Shown here in pieces: positions 25,454 to 34,600 of a stretch of 64,000 bases of DNA. The position numbers and the translations under genes are program-made. The DNA comes from UBA4810 sp002479215. GTDB taxonomy: Bacteria > Desulfobacterota > Syntrophia > Syntrophales > Smithellaceae. Within the stretch, counting starts at the first letter, position 1. Each line of letters opens with the position of its first letter. The notes under the pieces are model-generated. The model searched no databases and had not been told where the DNA came from. It saw nothing but the letters and a program-made list of their open reading frames with translations. The DNA is taken from the NCBI GenBank assembly GCA_049514435.1, contig JBEKVB010000016.1, forward strand, positions 44,280 to 108,279, given 5' to 3'.

Positions 25454-25585
25454 ATGAAAGTAATCAAAAGCGTAATACCATTAATTGCCCTTTTGTTGAT
25501 CCTATCCGGCATTGCATATGGCCAGCAATTACACCCTCAAGACATTGCGACACAGTCTCGAATGCTGGGCCGGTGTGATAAATAG
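25454..25585 (+). CDS. 43-residue secreted peptide or truncated exported protein
   Basis: The frame begins MKVIKSVIPLIALLLILSG and then IAYGQQ, a complete signal peptide with a likely cut after YG, followed by only about 20 residues (LHPQDIATQSRMLGRCDK). GAAGGA lies about 12 nt before the ATG. A signal peptide with almost no mature part suggests the 5' end of a lost gene. It is followed at about 25590-25655 by a CATTCCGCGC ... GGCTGGAATCC arrangement like dispersed intergenic palindromes. Confidence 0.4.
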   Translation: MKVIKSVIPLIALLLILSGIAYGQQLHPQDIATQSRMLGRCDK

Positions 25586-25766
25586 GGCGCATCGTCATTC
25601 CGCGCGTGCCCTCGTGTGCCCTTCAGGGTATCAGGGTAGCGCAGGCTGGAATCCATAAATAGTGATGATTTATATACTCCAGTAGCAAAATGACTACAGC
25701 ATCCCCTTTTAAGGTTATTCGTTAAAAAAAGATGGCATTCACAGCATTTTAATGTAAAAATTAACC

Positions 25767-26243
25767 ATGGCCAAAGAAAATACAGCACAAAAACTGATTG
25801 CCTCCAACAAGACGGCTCGCCGCAACTACGACATAACAGATACTTACGAGGCAGGCATGGTCCTGACCGGCACAGAAGTCAAGGCGCTGCGCGATGGCAA
25901 GGCGAACCTGAAAGATAGTTACGCTCTGGTCAATAACGAAGAAGTATTCCTGCGCGAATTGCATATCAGCCATTATGATCACGGTAACCGCTATAATCAT
26001 GATCCGCTGCGGGCGCGCAAACTCCTGCTGCATAAGAGGGAAATCAGGAAACTCTACGGCAAATCGCGGGAGAAAGGTTTGGCGTTGATTCCACTAAAAC
26101 TTTATTTTAAAAACGGCAAAGTTAAGGTGGAAATCGGCATCGGCAAAGGGAAGAAATTGTACGACCGCCGTGAGGATATCAAGAAACGCGAAGAACGCCG
26201 TGACATTGCCCGCGACTTCAAATCAAAGCTGATAAAAGTATAA
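25767..26243 (+). CDS. smpB: SsrA-binding protein SmpB
   Basis: 158 residues, full length. SmpB binds tmRNA and brings it to stalled ribosomes. Visible family features are the N-terminal NKTARRNYDI, the GMVLTGTEVKALRDGKANLKDSY segment of the OB-type barrel (given here as GMVLTGTEVKALRDGK and NLKDSY), HDPLRARKLLLHKREI, and the basic C-terminal tail (KKLYDRREDIKKREERRD) that enters the mRNA channel. The tmRNA gene lies about 1.9 kb downstream. The 3' end of smpB is duplicated at 26960-27055, with a toxin-antitoxin pair between the copies. Confidence 0.97.
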   Translation: MAKENTAQKLIASNKTARRNYDITDTYEAGMVLTGTEVKALRDGKANLKDSYALVNNEEVFLRELHISHYDHGNRYNHDPLRARKLLLHKREIRKLYGKSREKGLALIPLKLYFKNGKVKVEIGIGKGKKLYDRREDIKKREERRDIARDFKSKLIKV

Positions 26244-26276
26244 CAAGAAAATAAAATTAAATGGATTGAGGAATAT
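26151..26276 (+). repeat. smpB 3' end, proximal copy of a direct repeat
   Basis: The last ~31 codons of smpB and about 33 bp beyond the stop recur at 26960-27055. The distal copy lacks 30 bp (ten codons between two ACCGCCG/AACGCCG motifs) and differs at a few positions. The vapBC pair lies between them. Confidence 0.9.
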
Positions 26277-26279
26277 CTC

Positions 26280-26320
26280 TTGACAAATGCATATAAATGA
26301 TGCATATTTATACATATAAT
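26280..26320 (+). promoter_or_regulatory. Probable vapBC promoter/operator
   Basis: TTGACA at 26280-26285 is followed after 17 bp by CATATT (26303-26308); a TATAAT also lies at 26315-26320. Two TGCATATA/T motifs (about 26288 and 26301) form a near-symmetric AT-rich block suited to autorepression by the antitoxin. The antitoxin ATG follows at 26347 with AAGGGGAG upstream. Confidence 0.5.
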
Positions 26321-26346
26321 AAAACGTAGCACAAGGGGAGAATGTA

Positions 26347-26544
26347 ATGAGAACAACACTGAACATAGAAGCAGAATTGCTGAGTAATGCAGCAAAATTG
26401 ACCGGAATCAAAGAAAAAACATCCCTTGTCCGGCTTGGGCTTCAGGCGCTGATAGCAAGAGAAAGCGCCAAAAGGCTGGCTAGGTTGGGTGGCACCGAGA
26501 AGGGCTTGAAGATGATACCCCGGAGGAAAGCGGCAGATAAATGA
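26347..26544 (+). CDS. vapB: VapB-type antitoxin
   Basis: 65 residues beginning MRTTLNIEAELLSNAAKLTG, the ribbon-helix-helix start of the VapB/DUF2191 family (RTTLNI...LL..A....GI..KT.LV..GL). The C-terminal basic part (GTEKGLKMIPRRKAADK) would wrap the toxin. The gene ends 1 bp before the toxin start, the normal tight arrangement. The pair is inserted directly after smpB. Confidence 0.85.
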   Translation: MRTTLNIEAELLSNAAKLTGIKEKTSLVRLGLQALIARESAKRLARLGGTEKGLKMIPRRKAADK

Positions 26545-26545
26545 T

Positions 26546-26902
26546 ATGGTTTTAGTGGATTCGTCAATATGGGTAGCGCATTTACGTGATGGAAATGTTG
26601 GGCTGGAAAACTTGTTGATTGAAGGCAATGTTGCTTGCCATCCCTTTATCATCGGGGAACTAGCCTGTGGCAATATTGAAAATAGAAAGGAAATAATATC
26701 CCTTCTTCAATCGTTACCAATGGCGCTACAAGCGGAACATGATGAAGTTTTACAGTTCATTGATAATCATCGTCTGATGGGAAGCGGTTTGGGATACATC
26801 GATATGCATCTTTTGGCATCAGCTAATCTTACTAAAATTTCCTTATGGACGTTCGATAAAATACTTCATAATGTTTCACTAAAGCTGGGACTGACAAATT
26901 GA
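26546..26902 (+). CDS. vapC: VapC-type PIN-domain ribonuclease toxin
   Basis: 118 residues of the PIN fold. The acidic metal site is complete: Asp5 (MVLVDSSIW), Glu38 (IIGELACG), Asp86 (GYIDMHLL) and Asp104 (WTFDKIL). VapC toxins cut tRNA or rRNA when freed from VapB. No truncation or frameshift is seen, so the module could be active. Confidence 0.9.
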   Translation: MVLVDSSIWVAHLRDGNVGLENLLIEGNVACHPFIIGELACGNIENRKEIISLLQSLPMALQAEHDEVLQFIDNHRLMGSGLGYIDMHLLASANLTKISLWTFDKILHNVSLKLGLTN

Positions 26903-26959
26903 TTTTCCTTAAGCTAAGCGATATTATGAAAGTTAAATGATTTATATTGAAAAAATAGA

Positions 26960-27055
26960 AAGAAACTATACGACCGCCGCGACATCGCCCGCGACTTCAA
27001 ATCAAAGCTGATAAAAGTTTAACAAGAAAACAAAATTAAATGGATTGAGGAATAT
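26960..27055 (+). repeat. smpB 3' end, distal copy
   Basis: Relic of the smpB C-terminal codons (KKLY, DRRDIARDFKSKLIKV, stop) plus the following AACAAGAAAA spacer and ATGGATTGAGGAATAT. Compared with smpB at 26151-26276, an in-frame block of 30 bp is missing. It has no start of its own. Confidence 0.9.
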
Positions 27056-27084
27056 TAAAGACTAAAAATTGATATAGAAGGGGC

Positions 27085-28005
27085 ATGATGATGAAATGCA
27101 GAAAGATACGGAAAGTCATCAAAAGCAAACCAACTTTGGAAGGAGCCGGTGTTCATTTAAAGCGGGCTTTCGGTTTTAGTGAAGTTCCGCTGTTGGATCC
27201 GTTTTTATTACTGGACGATTTTCGATCCGGCAATTCCGCTCATTACCTTAAAGGCTTCCCCTGGCATCCGCACCGGGGGATTGAAACGATCACTTATATG
27301 CTGGGAGGAAATGTCGAACACGGAGACAGCATGGGGAATAAAGGTGTGATCGGTCCCGGAGATGTGCAATGGATGACTGCCGGTAGCGGCATCATCCACC
27401 AGGAAATGCCCCAAGGTGATAAAGCAGGCTATATGGGAGGATTTCAGCTTTGGGCTAATCTTCCGGCATCGCATAAGATGATGCAGCCGCGTTATCGTGA
27501 CGTAAAAAGTAGCCAAATCCCGGAAATTTCCACAAGCGACGGTGTGAAAATCAAAATCATTTGCGGCGAAATTGAGGGAACAAAGGGACCTGTCCATGAT
27601 ATCGTTACCGACCCTTTCTATTGTGATGTTACGATTCCAGCTAAAACAGAATTTACTTATCCGACCAAACCAGGGCACACAGTTTTTACCTATATTATCG
27701 AAGGCAAGGCTAATTTCTGTAAGGAAAGTAATCCGTTTGTCTATGAAGTCGAAGGGGTAAACTATTTCGACATCCATAGAGACGCGTATTTAACAAACGG
27801 AAATCTTGTTTTATTCGATGATGGAGAAAAGGTAGTTGTTTCCACAAAAGACGAACCTGTTCGTTTTCTTTTAATCTCCGGTAAACCCATCGGTGAACCG
27901 GTTGCCTGGTACGGCCCTATTGTAATGAACACACAGCAAGAATTGCAGATTGCCTTCGAAGAATACGATAACGGTACGTTTATAAAACATAAAAGACTAA
28001 GTTAA
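27085..28005 (+). CDS. Pirin family protein
   Basis: 306 residues with the two-cupin pirin layout. The N-terminal metal ligands are visible in FPWHPHRGIET (two His), VEHGDSMG (His) and IIHQEMPQ (His-x-Glu). GDVQWMTAGSGIIH is typical of the family. Pirins act as quercetin dioxygenase-like enzymes or metabolic regulators in the cytoplasm; the substrate here is unknown. The start at 27085 (MMMKCRKIRKV) could equally be 27088 or 27091. It sits between the smpB relic and the tmRNA gene. Confidence 0.9.
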   Translation: MMMKCRKIRKVIKSKPTLEGAGVHLKRAFGFSEVPLLDPFLLLDDFRSGNSAHYLKGFPWHPHRGIETITYMLGGNVEHGDSMGNKGVIGPGDVQWMTAGSGIIHQEMPQGDKAGYMGGFQLWANLPASHKMMQPRYRDVKSSQIPEISTSDGVKIKIICGEIEGTKGPVHDIVTDPFYCDVTIPAKTEFTYPTKPGHTVFTYIIEGKANFCKESNPFVYEVEGVNYFDIHRDAYLTNGNLVLFDDGEKVVVSTKDEPVRFLLISGKPIGEPVAWYGPIVMNTQQELQIAFEEYDNGTFIKHKRLS

Positions 28006-28062
28006 AGTAGGGAGAATATTTCGGGTAAGGTTCTTTTAAGACAATTGTTAATTTTGTTTCCT

Positions 28063-28091
28063 TTGACAAATTAGTGATAAATTAATATATT
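28063..28091 (+). promoter_or_regulatory. Probable sigma-70 promoter of ssrA
   Basis: TTGACA (28063-28068), a 17-bp spacer and TATATT (28086-28091) lie 17 bp before the mature 5' end of tmRNA. This near-consensus promoter fits a strongly expressed stable RNA; a short leader would be removed by RNase P. Confidence 0.65.
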
Positions 28092-28108
28092 ATAGTCAAG
28101 TAAATATT

Positions 28109-28462
28109 GGGGGCGTCACGGTTTCGACGGGGACATTTGAAGTTGTAGATGCGTACCGAGGTTCCTACAGGCCTCGTTAAACAGGTAGGAAACATATAAT
28201 CGCAGACAACTACGATTACGCCTTAGCCGCTTAAGTCGGCTAACGTCCTGCACGGTTTTCCTGTTGGCTTTGTAAGGGCGTCATTTAGACAGGATAGCCA
28301 AACTTCTTGCCTGGCGGAGGGCGGCGAATACTTACAGGATAGCGCGGTGCGATCCAGCCTTAGGGAGCAATCCAGCGTGAAGGTTCTAAAACGAAGGCTA
28401 TGTACGTAGATTCTCCAGCGGAAGGTTTTCGGACGCGGGTTCGACTCCCGCCGCCTCCACCA
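28109..28462 (+). ncRNA. ssrA: Transfer-messenger RNA (tmRNA)
   Basis: 354 nt. The 5' end GGGGGCG and the 3' CGCCTCC-A-CCA form a seven-pair acceptor stem with one G-U. A T-loop sequence (GGGTTCGACTCCCGC) lies before the 3' end, and the typical 5' CACGGTTTCGACGGGGA follows the acceptor strand. The tag frame at 28202-28234 reads ADNYDYALAA and then TAA, ending in the ALAA degron seen by ClpXP. CCA is encoded. It frees stalled ribosomes together with SmpB. Confidence 0.97.
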
Positions 28463-28585
28463 AAAAGTAAGTTAGTTATTTAAACACATCATTTTATTTA
28501 CCTGATGATGCGTAGAGAAATTGTTTACAGTTAAATGGTAATGGGGAAATTATTAAATTACGATCCGATCCTCAAGGAGTGAGCT

Positions 28586-29410
28586 ATGTGGGAATATACG
28601 GATAAAGTTAAAGAGCACTTCCTCAATCCGTGCAATGTCGGTGAAATTGAAAATCCTGATGGGGTCGCCGAAGTAGGCTCGCTGGCCTGCGGAGACGCTC
28701 TGAAACTGACTTTTAAGTTGGATGAGAATAAGAAAATCAAGGAGGCTAAGTTCAAAACATTCGGTTGCGCCAGTGCTATTGCTTCTTCTTCGGCGCTTAC
28801 CGAAATAATCAAAGGGATGACCTTGGAAGAAGCTCTTAAAGTTACTAATCAAGACATCGCCAAATATCTCGGCGGGCTTCCGGATCAGAAAATGCACTGT
28901 TCCGTTATGGGAAAACAGGCGCTGGAAAAAGCCATTGAAAATTATAAGGGGGTACCGGCAGCCGAGACCGGAGCAAAAATTATTTGTGAGTGTTTCGGCG
29001 TTACCGACAAAGAAATCGAGCAAGCTATCAGGGAGAACAATCTGAGTACTGTCGAAGAAGTAACAAATTACACCAAGGCGGGAGGCGGCTGCGGCGGCTG
29101 TCATGATGACATTCAGGAAATAATTGATCGAGTGAAGAGTGAACCGAAATCGGGCGGAAAGCAGAAACTTACCAATATCCAAAAAATTCGAATGATCGAG
29201 GAAACTCTGGAGAGGGAAATCCGGCCATCGCTGAAACATGACGGCGGAGATATTGAACTTATCGACGTAATCGGCAATCGTGTAATTGTGGCTACAAGAG
29301 GGACCTGCGCTACCTGTAAGGCTTCGGATATAACTCTGAAAAACTTTGTTGAGCACCGCCTGAGAGAACTCGTATCGCCCGATTTGGTTATCGAGGAGGT
29401 GCCCTCATGA
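28586..29410 (+). CDS. nifU: NifU-type Fe-S cluster scaffold protein
   Basis: 274 residues with all three NifU parts. The N-terminal IscU-like domain has Cys35 (SLACGD), Cys61 (FGCAS) and Cys105 (MHCSV). The central [2Fe-2S] BFD-like domain has Cys134, Cys136 (IICECFG), Cys169 and Cys172 (GGGCGGC). The C-terminal Nfu domain has Cys251 and Cys254 (GTCATCK). It receives sulfur from the cysteine desulfurase encoded next, whose ATG overlaps this stop (ATGA). GGAG precedes the start. No nitrogenase genes are in view, so a general Fe-S role is more likely than nitrogen fixation. Confidence 0.95.
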   Translation: MWEYTDKVKEHFLNPCNVGEIENPDGVAEVGSLACGDALKLTFKLDENKKIKEAKFKTFGCASAIASSSALTEIIKGMTLEEALKVTNQDIAKYLGGLPDQKMHCSVMGKQALEKAIENYKGVPAAETGAKIICECFGVTDKEIEQAIRENNLSTVEEVTNYTKAGGGCGGCHDDIQEIIDRVKSEPKSGGKQKLTNIQKIRMIEETLEREIRPSLKHDGGDIELIDVIGNRVIVATRGTCATCKASDITLKNFVEHRLRELVSPDLVIEEVPS

Positions 29411-30588
29411 GCATAATTTATCTGGATAATAATGCCACTACCGAAGTTGCCAAAGAAGTGCTGGAAGCCATGCTTCCGTATTTTCGCGATTTGTACGGCA
29501 ATCCTTCCAGCATGCATTCTTTCGGCGGCCAGGTGGCCCAGCAAATTCGTGAAGCCCGTGAGCAAGTGGCGACGCTAATCGGTGCGTTACCGGATGAAGT
29601 TATTTTTACAAGTTGCGGCACGGAAAGTGATAATGCTGCCATCCGGTCGGCGCTGGCGACACGTCCGGATAAGAAGCATATTGTAACCAGCCGTGTCGAA
29701 CATCCTGCTATTCGCGCTTTATGCGCGCACTTGGCCACGCAAGGCTATCGTGTGACGGAACTGCCCGTCGATAAAAAAGGTCTGCTTGATCTGGAAAATA
29801 TGGAAAAGAGCCTGACTCCCGATACGGCCATAGTCAGTATGATGTGGGGAAACAACGAAACGGGAGTAATATTTCCGGTGGAGGAAGCGGCTCATATGGC
29901 GCAGGAACGAGGAATCCTGTTTCATACCGATGCCGTCCAGACTACCGGAAAAATTCCGATCAATATGAAAAAAAATGTCATCGATATGCTTTCCATTTCC
30001 GGGCACAAACTGCATGCCCCCAAAGGTATCGGCATTCTCTATATTCGTCGAGGAACAAAGTTTTCTCCGTTTCTCATCGGCGGTCACCAGGAAAGGGAGC
30101 GCCGCGGCGGTACAGAAAACACGCCGAGTATCATCGGTTTGGGGAAAGCTTGTGAACTTGCTGCCAAGAACATGGAAAAAGAAAACACTTACGTCCAGCG
30201 CCTGCGGGATAAACTGGAAAAACAGATTCTAACAAAGATTCCTCAAAGCCGCGTTAATGGAGACACCACCAATCGTTTACCCAACACAACCAATATCAGT
30301 TTCGAGTATGTCGAGGGTGAAGCGATCCTGCTTTTGATGAACGAGCATGGAATCTGCGCTTCTTCCGGGTCAGCCTGCACGTCCGGATCTTTGCAGCCTT
30401 CGCACGTTCTGCGCGCCATGGGCGTTCCCTTCACTATGGCGCATGGTTCCATCCGGTTCAGCCTAAGCATTTATAATACGGAAAAAGAAATTGATTTTGT
30501 TATTGATAAAATGCCGGCAATCATCGATCGGCTGCGCGGCATGTCGCCTTACTGGACGCAAGCCGAGCAAGCCTGCACAAATCAATAA
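29407..30588 (+). CDS. nifS: Cysteine desulfurase (NifS/IscS type)
   Basis: 393 residues, a PLP enzyme that converts cysteine to alanine and hands sulfur to NifU. The PLP lysine is Lys201 (SISGHKLHAPKG), and the catalytic Cys is Cys324 in SSGSACTSGSLQ, the class I loop. Other contacts are SCGTESDNAAI and HTDAVQTTGKI. It overlaps nifU by 4 bp and lies 15 bp before a serine acetyltransferase gene, which would make its substrate precursor. Length and motifs are normal. Confidence 0.95.
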   Translation: MSIIYLDNNATTEVAKEVLEAMLPYFRDLYGNPSSMHSFGGQVAQQIREAREQVATLIGALPDEVIFTSCGTESDNAAIRSALATRPDKKHIVTSRVEHPAIRALCAHLATQGYRVTELPVDKKGLLDLENMEKSLTPDTAIVSMMWGNNETGVIFPVEEAAHMAQERGILFHTDAVQTTGKIPINMKKNVIDMLSISGHKLHAPKGIGILYIRRGTKFSPFLIGGHQERERRGGTENTPSIIGLGKACELAAKNMEKENTYVQRLRDKLEKQILTKIPQSRVNGDTTNRLPNTTNISFEYVEGEAILLLMNEHGICASSGSACTSGSLQPSHVLRAMGVPFTMAHGSIRFSLSIYNTEKEIDFVIDKMPAIIDRLRGMSPYWTQAEQACTNQ

Positions 30589-30603
30589 AGGAGCATATAA
30601 TTA

Positions 30604-31590
30604 ATGAAGCGCCCCCGGCAAGACAAAGAATGCAAAAATGAAATTGATTCGGCCAGAAATTTCAGAACAAAGATTCCGAATATCGTTCATAAACTAGTAT
30701 CCTCCTGTACAAAAGAAGGTTGTTTCGATCATGTGAGTGCGGAACCAATACCATATCGGGAAGCAATGATTGATATTTTGCGCCGCCTGGCGCTTGTTCT
30801 TTATCCCGGCTATTTTGTCAAGATGAGACTGGATCAAAACAACCTGGAATATTACCTCGGTCAGCAAATTACCTCTCTTTATGAAATACTTTCGGAACAG
30901 ATCATTCTGGCTATACGGCATGACTGCATTCGTCAGAATAAGCCTTGCGTAAATTGTGAGGATCTGGGGCATAAGATAATGGTTGCCTTTTTGAGTGGCC
31001 TGCCTGATTTAAGGGAGCTTTTGGCAAAAGATATACGCGCGGCTTATGATGGGGACCCGGCAGCAAAAGGATATGATGAAGTCATCTTCAGTTATCCGGG
31101 TCCTTGGGCTATCACGGTTTATCGTATTGCCCATAAGCTTCATCGCAGTAAAGTGCCTCTGATTCCCCGCATCATGACCGAGTATGCTCACGGTCGCACC
31201 GGTATAGATATCCATCCGGGAGCCGAAATCGGGGAGAGCTTTTTCATCGATCACGGAACAGGCGTAGTCATCGGCGAGACAGCCTCAATAGGCAAGAGGG
31301 TGCGCATCTATCAGGGGGTTACACTGGGAGCCTTGTCTCTTTCCAAAGAGGATTGCCAGCGTCTGAGAAATAAAAAGCGCCATCCATCAATTGGGGATGA
31401 CGTCATTATTTATGCCAACGCTACCATTCTCGGCGGCGAGACGGTTATCGGTGATCGTTCGGTTATCGGAGGTAACGTTTGGATTACTCATTCTGTGCCG
31501 CCGGATACGGAAGTATTTATCGAAAAGCAAGATTTGATTTTTGGCGAGAAGAAATTTAAAGCACAAGCGGTAAAAAAGGGCTTCAAATAA
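30604..31590 (+). CDS. cysE: Serine O-acetyltransferase
   Basis: 328 residues. The C-terminal half is a left-handed beta-helix of hexapeptide repeats (GIDIHPGAEIGESFFIDHGTG, split here as GIDIHPGAEIGE and SFFIDHGTGVVIGE, then ASIGKRVRIYQGVTLGA). It includes the catalytic His of the DHGTG loop and a second His in KKRHPSIGDDV. The N-terminal ~150 residues are helical, longer than in Escherichia coli CysE and typical of EpsC/plant-like forms in anaerobes. It makes O-acetylserine for cysteine synthesis. GGAG lies 10 nt before the ATG. Co-transcription with nifU-nifS ties cysteine supply to Fe-S assembly. Confidence 0.9.
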   Translation: MKRPRQDKECKNEIDSARNFRTKIPNIVHKLVSSCTKEGCFDHVSAEPIPYREAMIDILRRLALVLYPGYFVKMRLDQNNLEYYLGQQITSLYEILSEQIILAIRHDCIRQNKPCVNCEDLGHKIMVAFLSGLPDLRELLAKDIRAAYDGDPAAKGYDEVIFSYPGPWAITVYRIAHKLHRSKVPLIPRIMTEYAHGRTGIDIHPGAEIGESFFIDHGTGVVIGETASIGKRVRIYQGVTLGALSLSKEDCQRLRNKKRHPSIGDDVIIYANATILGGETVIGDRSVIGGNVWITHSVPPDTEVFIEKQDLIFGEKKFKAQAVKKGFK

Positions 31591-31624
31591 TATATCTTTA
31601 TGCCATCGACTGTACTGTTCCGAC

Positions 31625-34600
31625 TCACTTTTGTGGAGATGGGACATGGTTACGCAGCAGCTCGGCAAATTGTTCGGGCACAATGGGTTTACTGAAGTAA
31701 TAACCCTGCATCTCATCACAGGAGTGGTCCTTTAAGAAGTTCATTTGTTCTATCGTTTCTACGCCTTCGGCCACGACGGTAAGACTGAGAGTCTTGCCCA
31801 TAGCTATAATCGCCTCGGTAATCGCCTTGTCTTCAGCGTCCTTCGGGATGTTGCGGACGAATGATCTGTCCACCTTCAGCGTATCAACAGGGAAGTGCTT
31901 AATCTGGGCCAGAGATGAGTAACCGGTGCCGAAATCGTCGATAGCAAGACGTACACCCAAGCTCTTGATTTTGGCTAACACAGCGATCATGCGTGTGGGG
32001 TTATGCATCACCATGCTTTCGGTAATTTCCAACTCCAGCAGGTTTGGTGCCATGCCGGAATCATTCAGGGCTTTTTTGATATCTTCTATTAAGAATTCAT
32101 CCATAAGTTGGCGAGGTGATAAATTTACCGCCATGCAGACAGGGGGAAGGCCCTCGCGCTGCCAGGCGACATTTTGTGCGCACGCGGTTCTCATTACCCA
32201 CCTGCCGATGGGTATGATCAGCCCGGATTCTTCGGCTACCGGAATAAATTGCGTGGGTGTTACGGAACCGAGGTAGGGATTCTGCCAGCGCAGCAGAGCT
32301 TCCACACCGGTGATTGCGTTCGTTTTGAAATCCACTTTGGCTTGGTAGTGCAAAGACAGTTCATTGCGCTCCAGCGCAAAGCGCAGGTTTGTTTCGATTG
32401 ATAGGAGTTCCAGCGATTTTGATTGAATATCAACAGAATAGAACTGATAATTATTCTTGCCTTCTTCCTTAGCGAGGTACATGGCTAAATCGGCATTTTT
32501 CATCAGGGATTGCTCGTCTACTGCATCCCTTGGAAACACGCTGATGCCGATGCTTGCCGTCACGCGACATTCTTCACTCACAAGATTTACAGGTTTGATG
32601 ACGGCGGAAAGTATTCTGCCGGCCACTATTTCGATTTGGCTTAAATCGCTTAATTCCTCAATCAATATTACAAACTCGTCTCCTCCCAAACGGGCAACAA
32701 TATCAACTGCCCGCAGAGTTTGCTTTAACCGCATGGCGATTTCCTGCAGCAATTGGTCGCCGGCCTCGTGGCCCATGGTATCATTGATGGTTTTGAAGCG
32801 ATCCAGGTCGAGGAACAACACGGCAAACTGCCGCTGATAGCGCCGCGCAGCCTGGATGGCGTGATTTAGTAGTTGGCTGAACATCAAGCGGTTGGGCAAT
32901 CCCGTCAGAGCGTCGTGTGTCGCCATGTACTGAATCTTTTCTTCGGCGCGTTTGCGCTCAGTGATGTCATGTCCAACTCCGCGAAAACCGACTATCTTGG
33001 CCTCCTTGTCCAATTTGGAAAAAATGGAAAACTCGGCAGAGGTGACAGTGCCGTCCGTCCGGACAAATTCATAGGGAAAATTTTTGCTCGGCTTACCTGT
33101 TTTATAGACCTGATTGAACAACCTGTAGACCGAATCTGAATCTTCCTTTTTGATGAAGGACCGAAAATTCAGACCGGTTAGCTCTTCTGGAGAATATCCC
33201 AAGATATTAGCGAAAATATCGTTGAAAAAGGTTATATTGCCTGTCAGGTCTGTTTCAAAGTACCATTCCTCCATTTCATTTATTATGGTGCGATATCTCT
33301 CTTCCGACTGCCTTATTGTCTCTTCTAATAGTTTGCGCTCGGCCCCGCGTTCGAAGTTGTCCAGTGCAAACACGACGTTCTCTGCCATACCTTCGAGAAG
33401 CTTGACGATTTCGCCGTCAAAAGCTCGCTTCTCGGTAGCATAGAAAATCAAGGCACCAATTGACTGACCGTTCCTAAGAAGCGGCACGACGGCGGCACTG
33501 CCCACTTTTTCCACATTTTCACGCCAGGCCAACGAGACTGCGTCTTTGAGATAGTCGTTGGAAACGCAAGGTTTGCCTGTACGGAAGGCCGTGCCGACGA
33601 ACCCCTTTCCCTCGGGAATTGTCTCATCGAGGGAGATGCGGGCTTTACGCAGGCTGTCCATACCGGCGCCACTGGCTGATGCCACTCTTACCCATGTTGT
33701 TCCCGGATCAAAAAGAAGAATTCCCGTGGTGATGAATTTGCCACCGTCGACGGCTGCGTCACATACCCGCTGATACATCTCTTCAGGTGATTTGGCGTGT
33801 AAGATCGTTTCATTGGTTGCACTTAAAGCTGCGAACATCCTCCCGAGCAAGAGCACAGATTGTTCGGCGAGCCAGCGCTGGCTGATATCATGGGTAATGG
33901 TCACGATAATCCAGCGGTTGCCGATATTCAGTGCGCGCCGGTGCAGCTCGACGATCGTCCGTGTGCCGTCTTTAATACGGCCTCTCATTTCTATCGTGAT
34001 ACCGGCGGGAGCGGCGGCAATGGCTTCATCATAAGCGTGCTCAAGGGTTTTACGATCAACCAGCAACAAATCCTGAGGTGACATTTTCATACACTCTTCG
34101 CGGGTATAGCCGGTCAATCGTAAGGCTGTATCATTAGCATAGAGGAAGCGCATCGTGGTCCGATCAACGAGAAAAATCATATCGTGTGATACGTCCATGG
34201 CGGAGCGTAGCAGCGCCAGTTCCTCTTCAGATTGTTTCCGCTCGGTGATATCGCGAGAGATCCCTCTGAATCCAACTGGTGCACCATGACGATCCTTGAG
34301 CAGAGAAATCGAAACTTCAAAAAATCCGATAGTCCCGTCTTTCCTGGTAATTTCCAATTCCAATGCATTAATAGGTATTCCCGTGTCGTAGACTTTCTTG
34401 AAGGCATGAAAAGTTTTCTGTGCGTTTTCTGGTGTTTGAAAGCTTCGGTTGTCTATCCCGATTAATTCTTCTTGGGAATATTTCAAATGCTGACAAATAA
34501 CATCGTTGATGAAAACGTATTTGCCGGCAATGTCCAACTCAAAATAACCTTCTGTGATGGTTTCAATAATATTCCGGTATTTTTCTTCACTCTGGCGCAA

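Noticed and set aside
28438..28462. A tRNA gene at the GGGTTCGACTCCCGC sequence
   Set aside because: It is the T-arm and 3' end of tmRNA.
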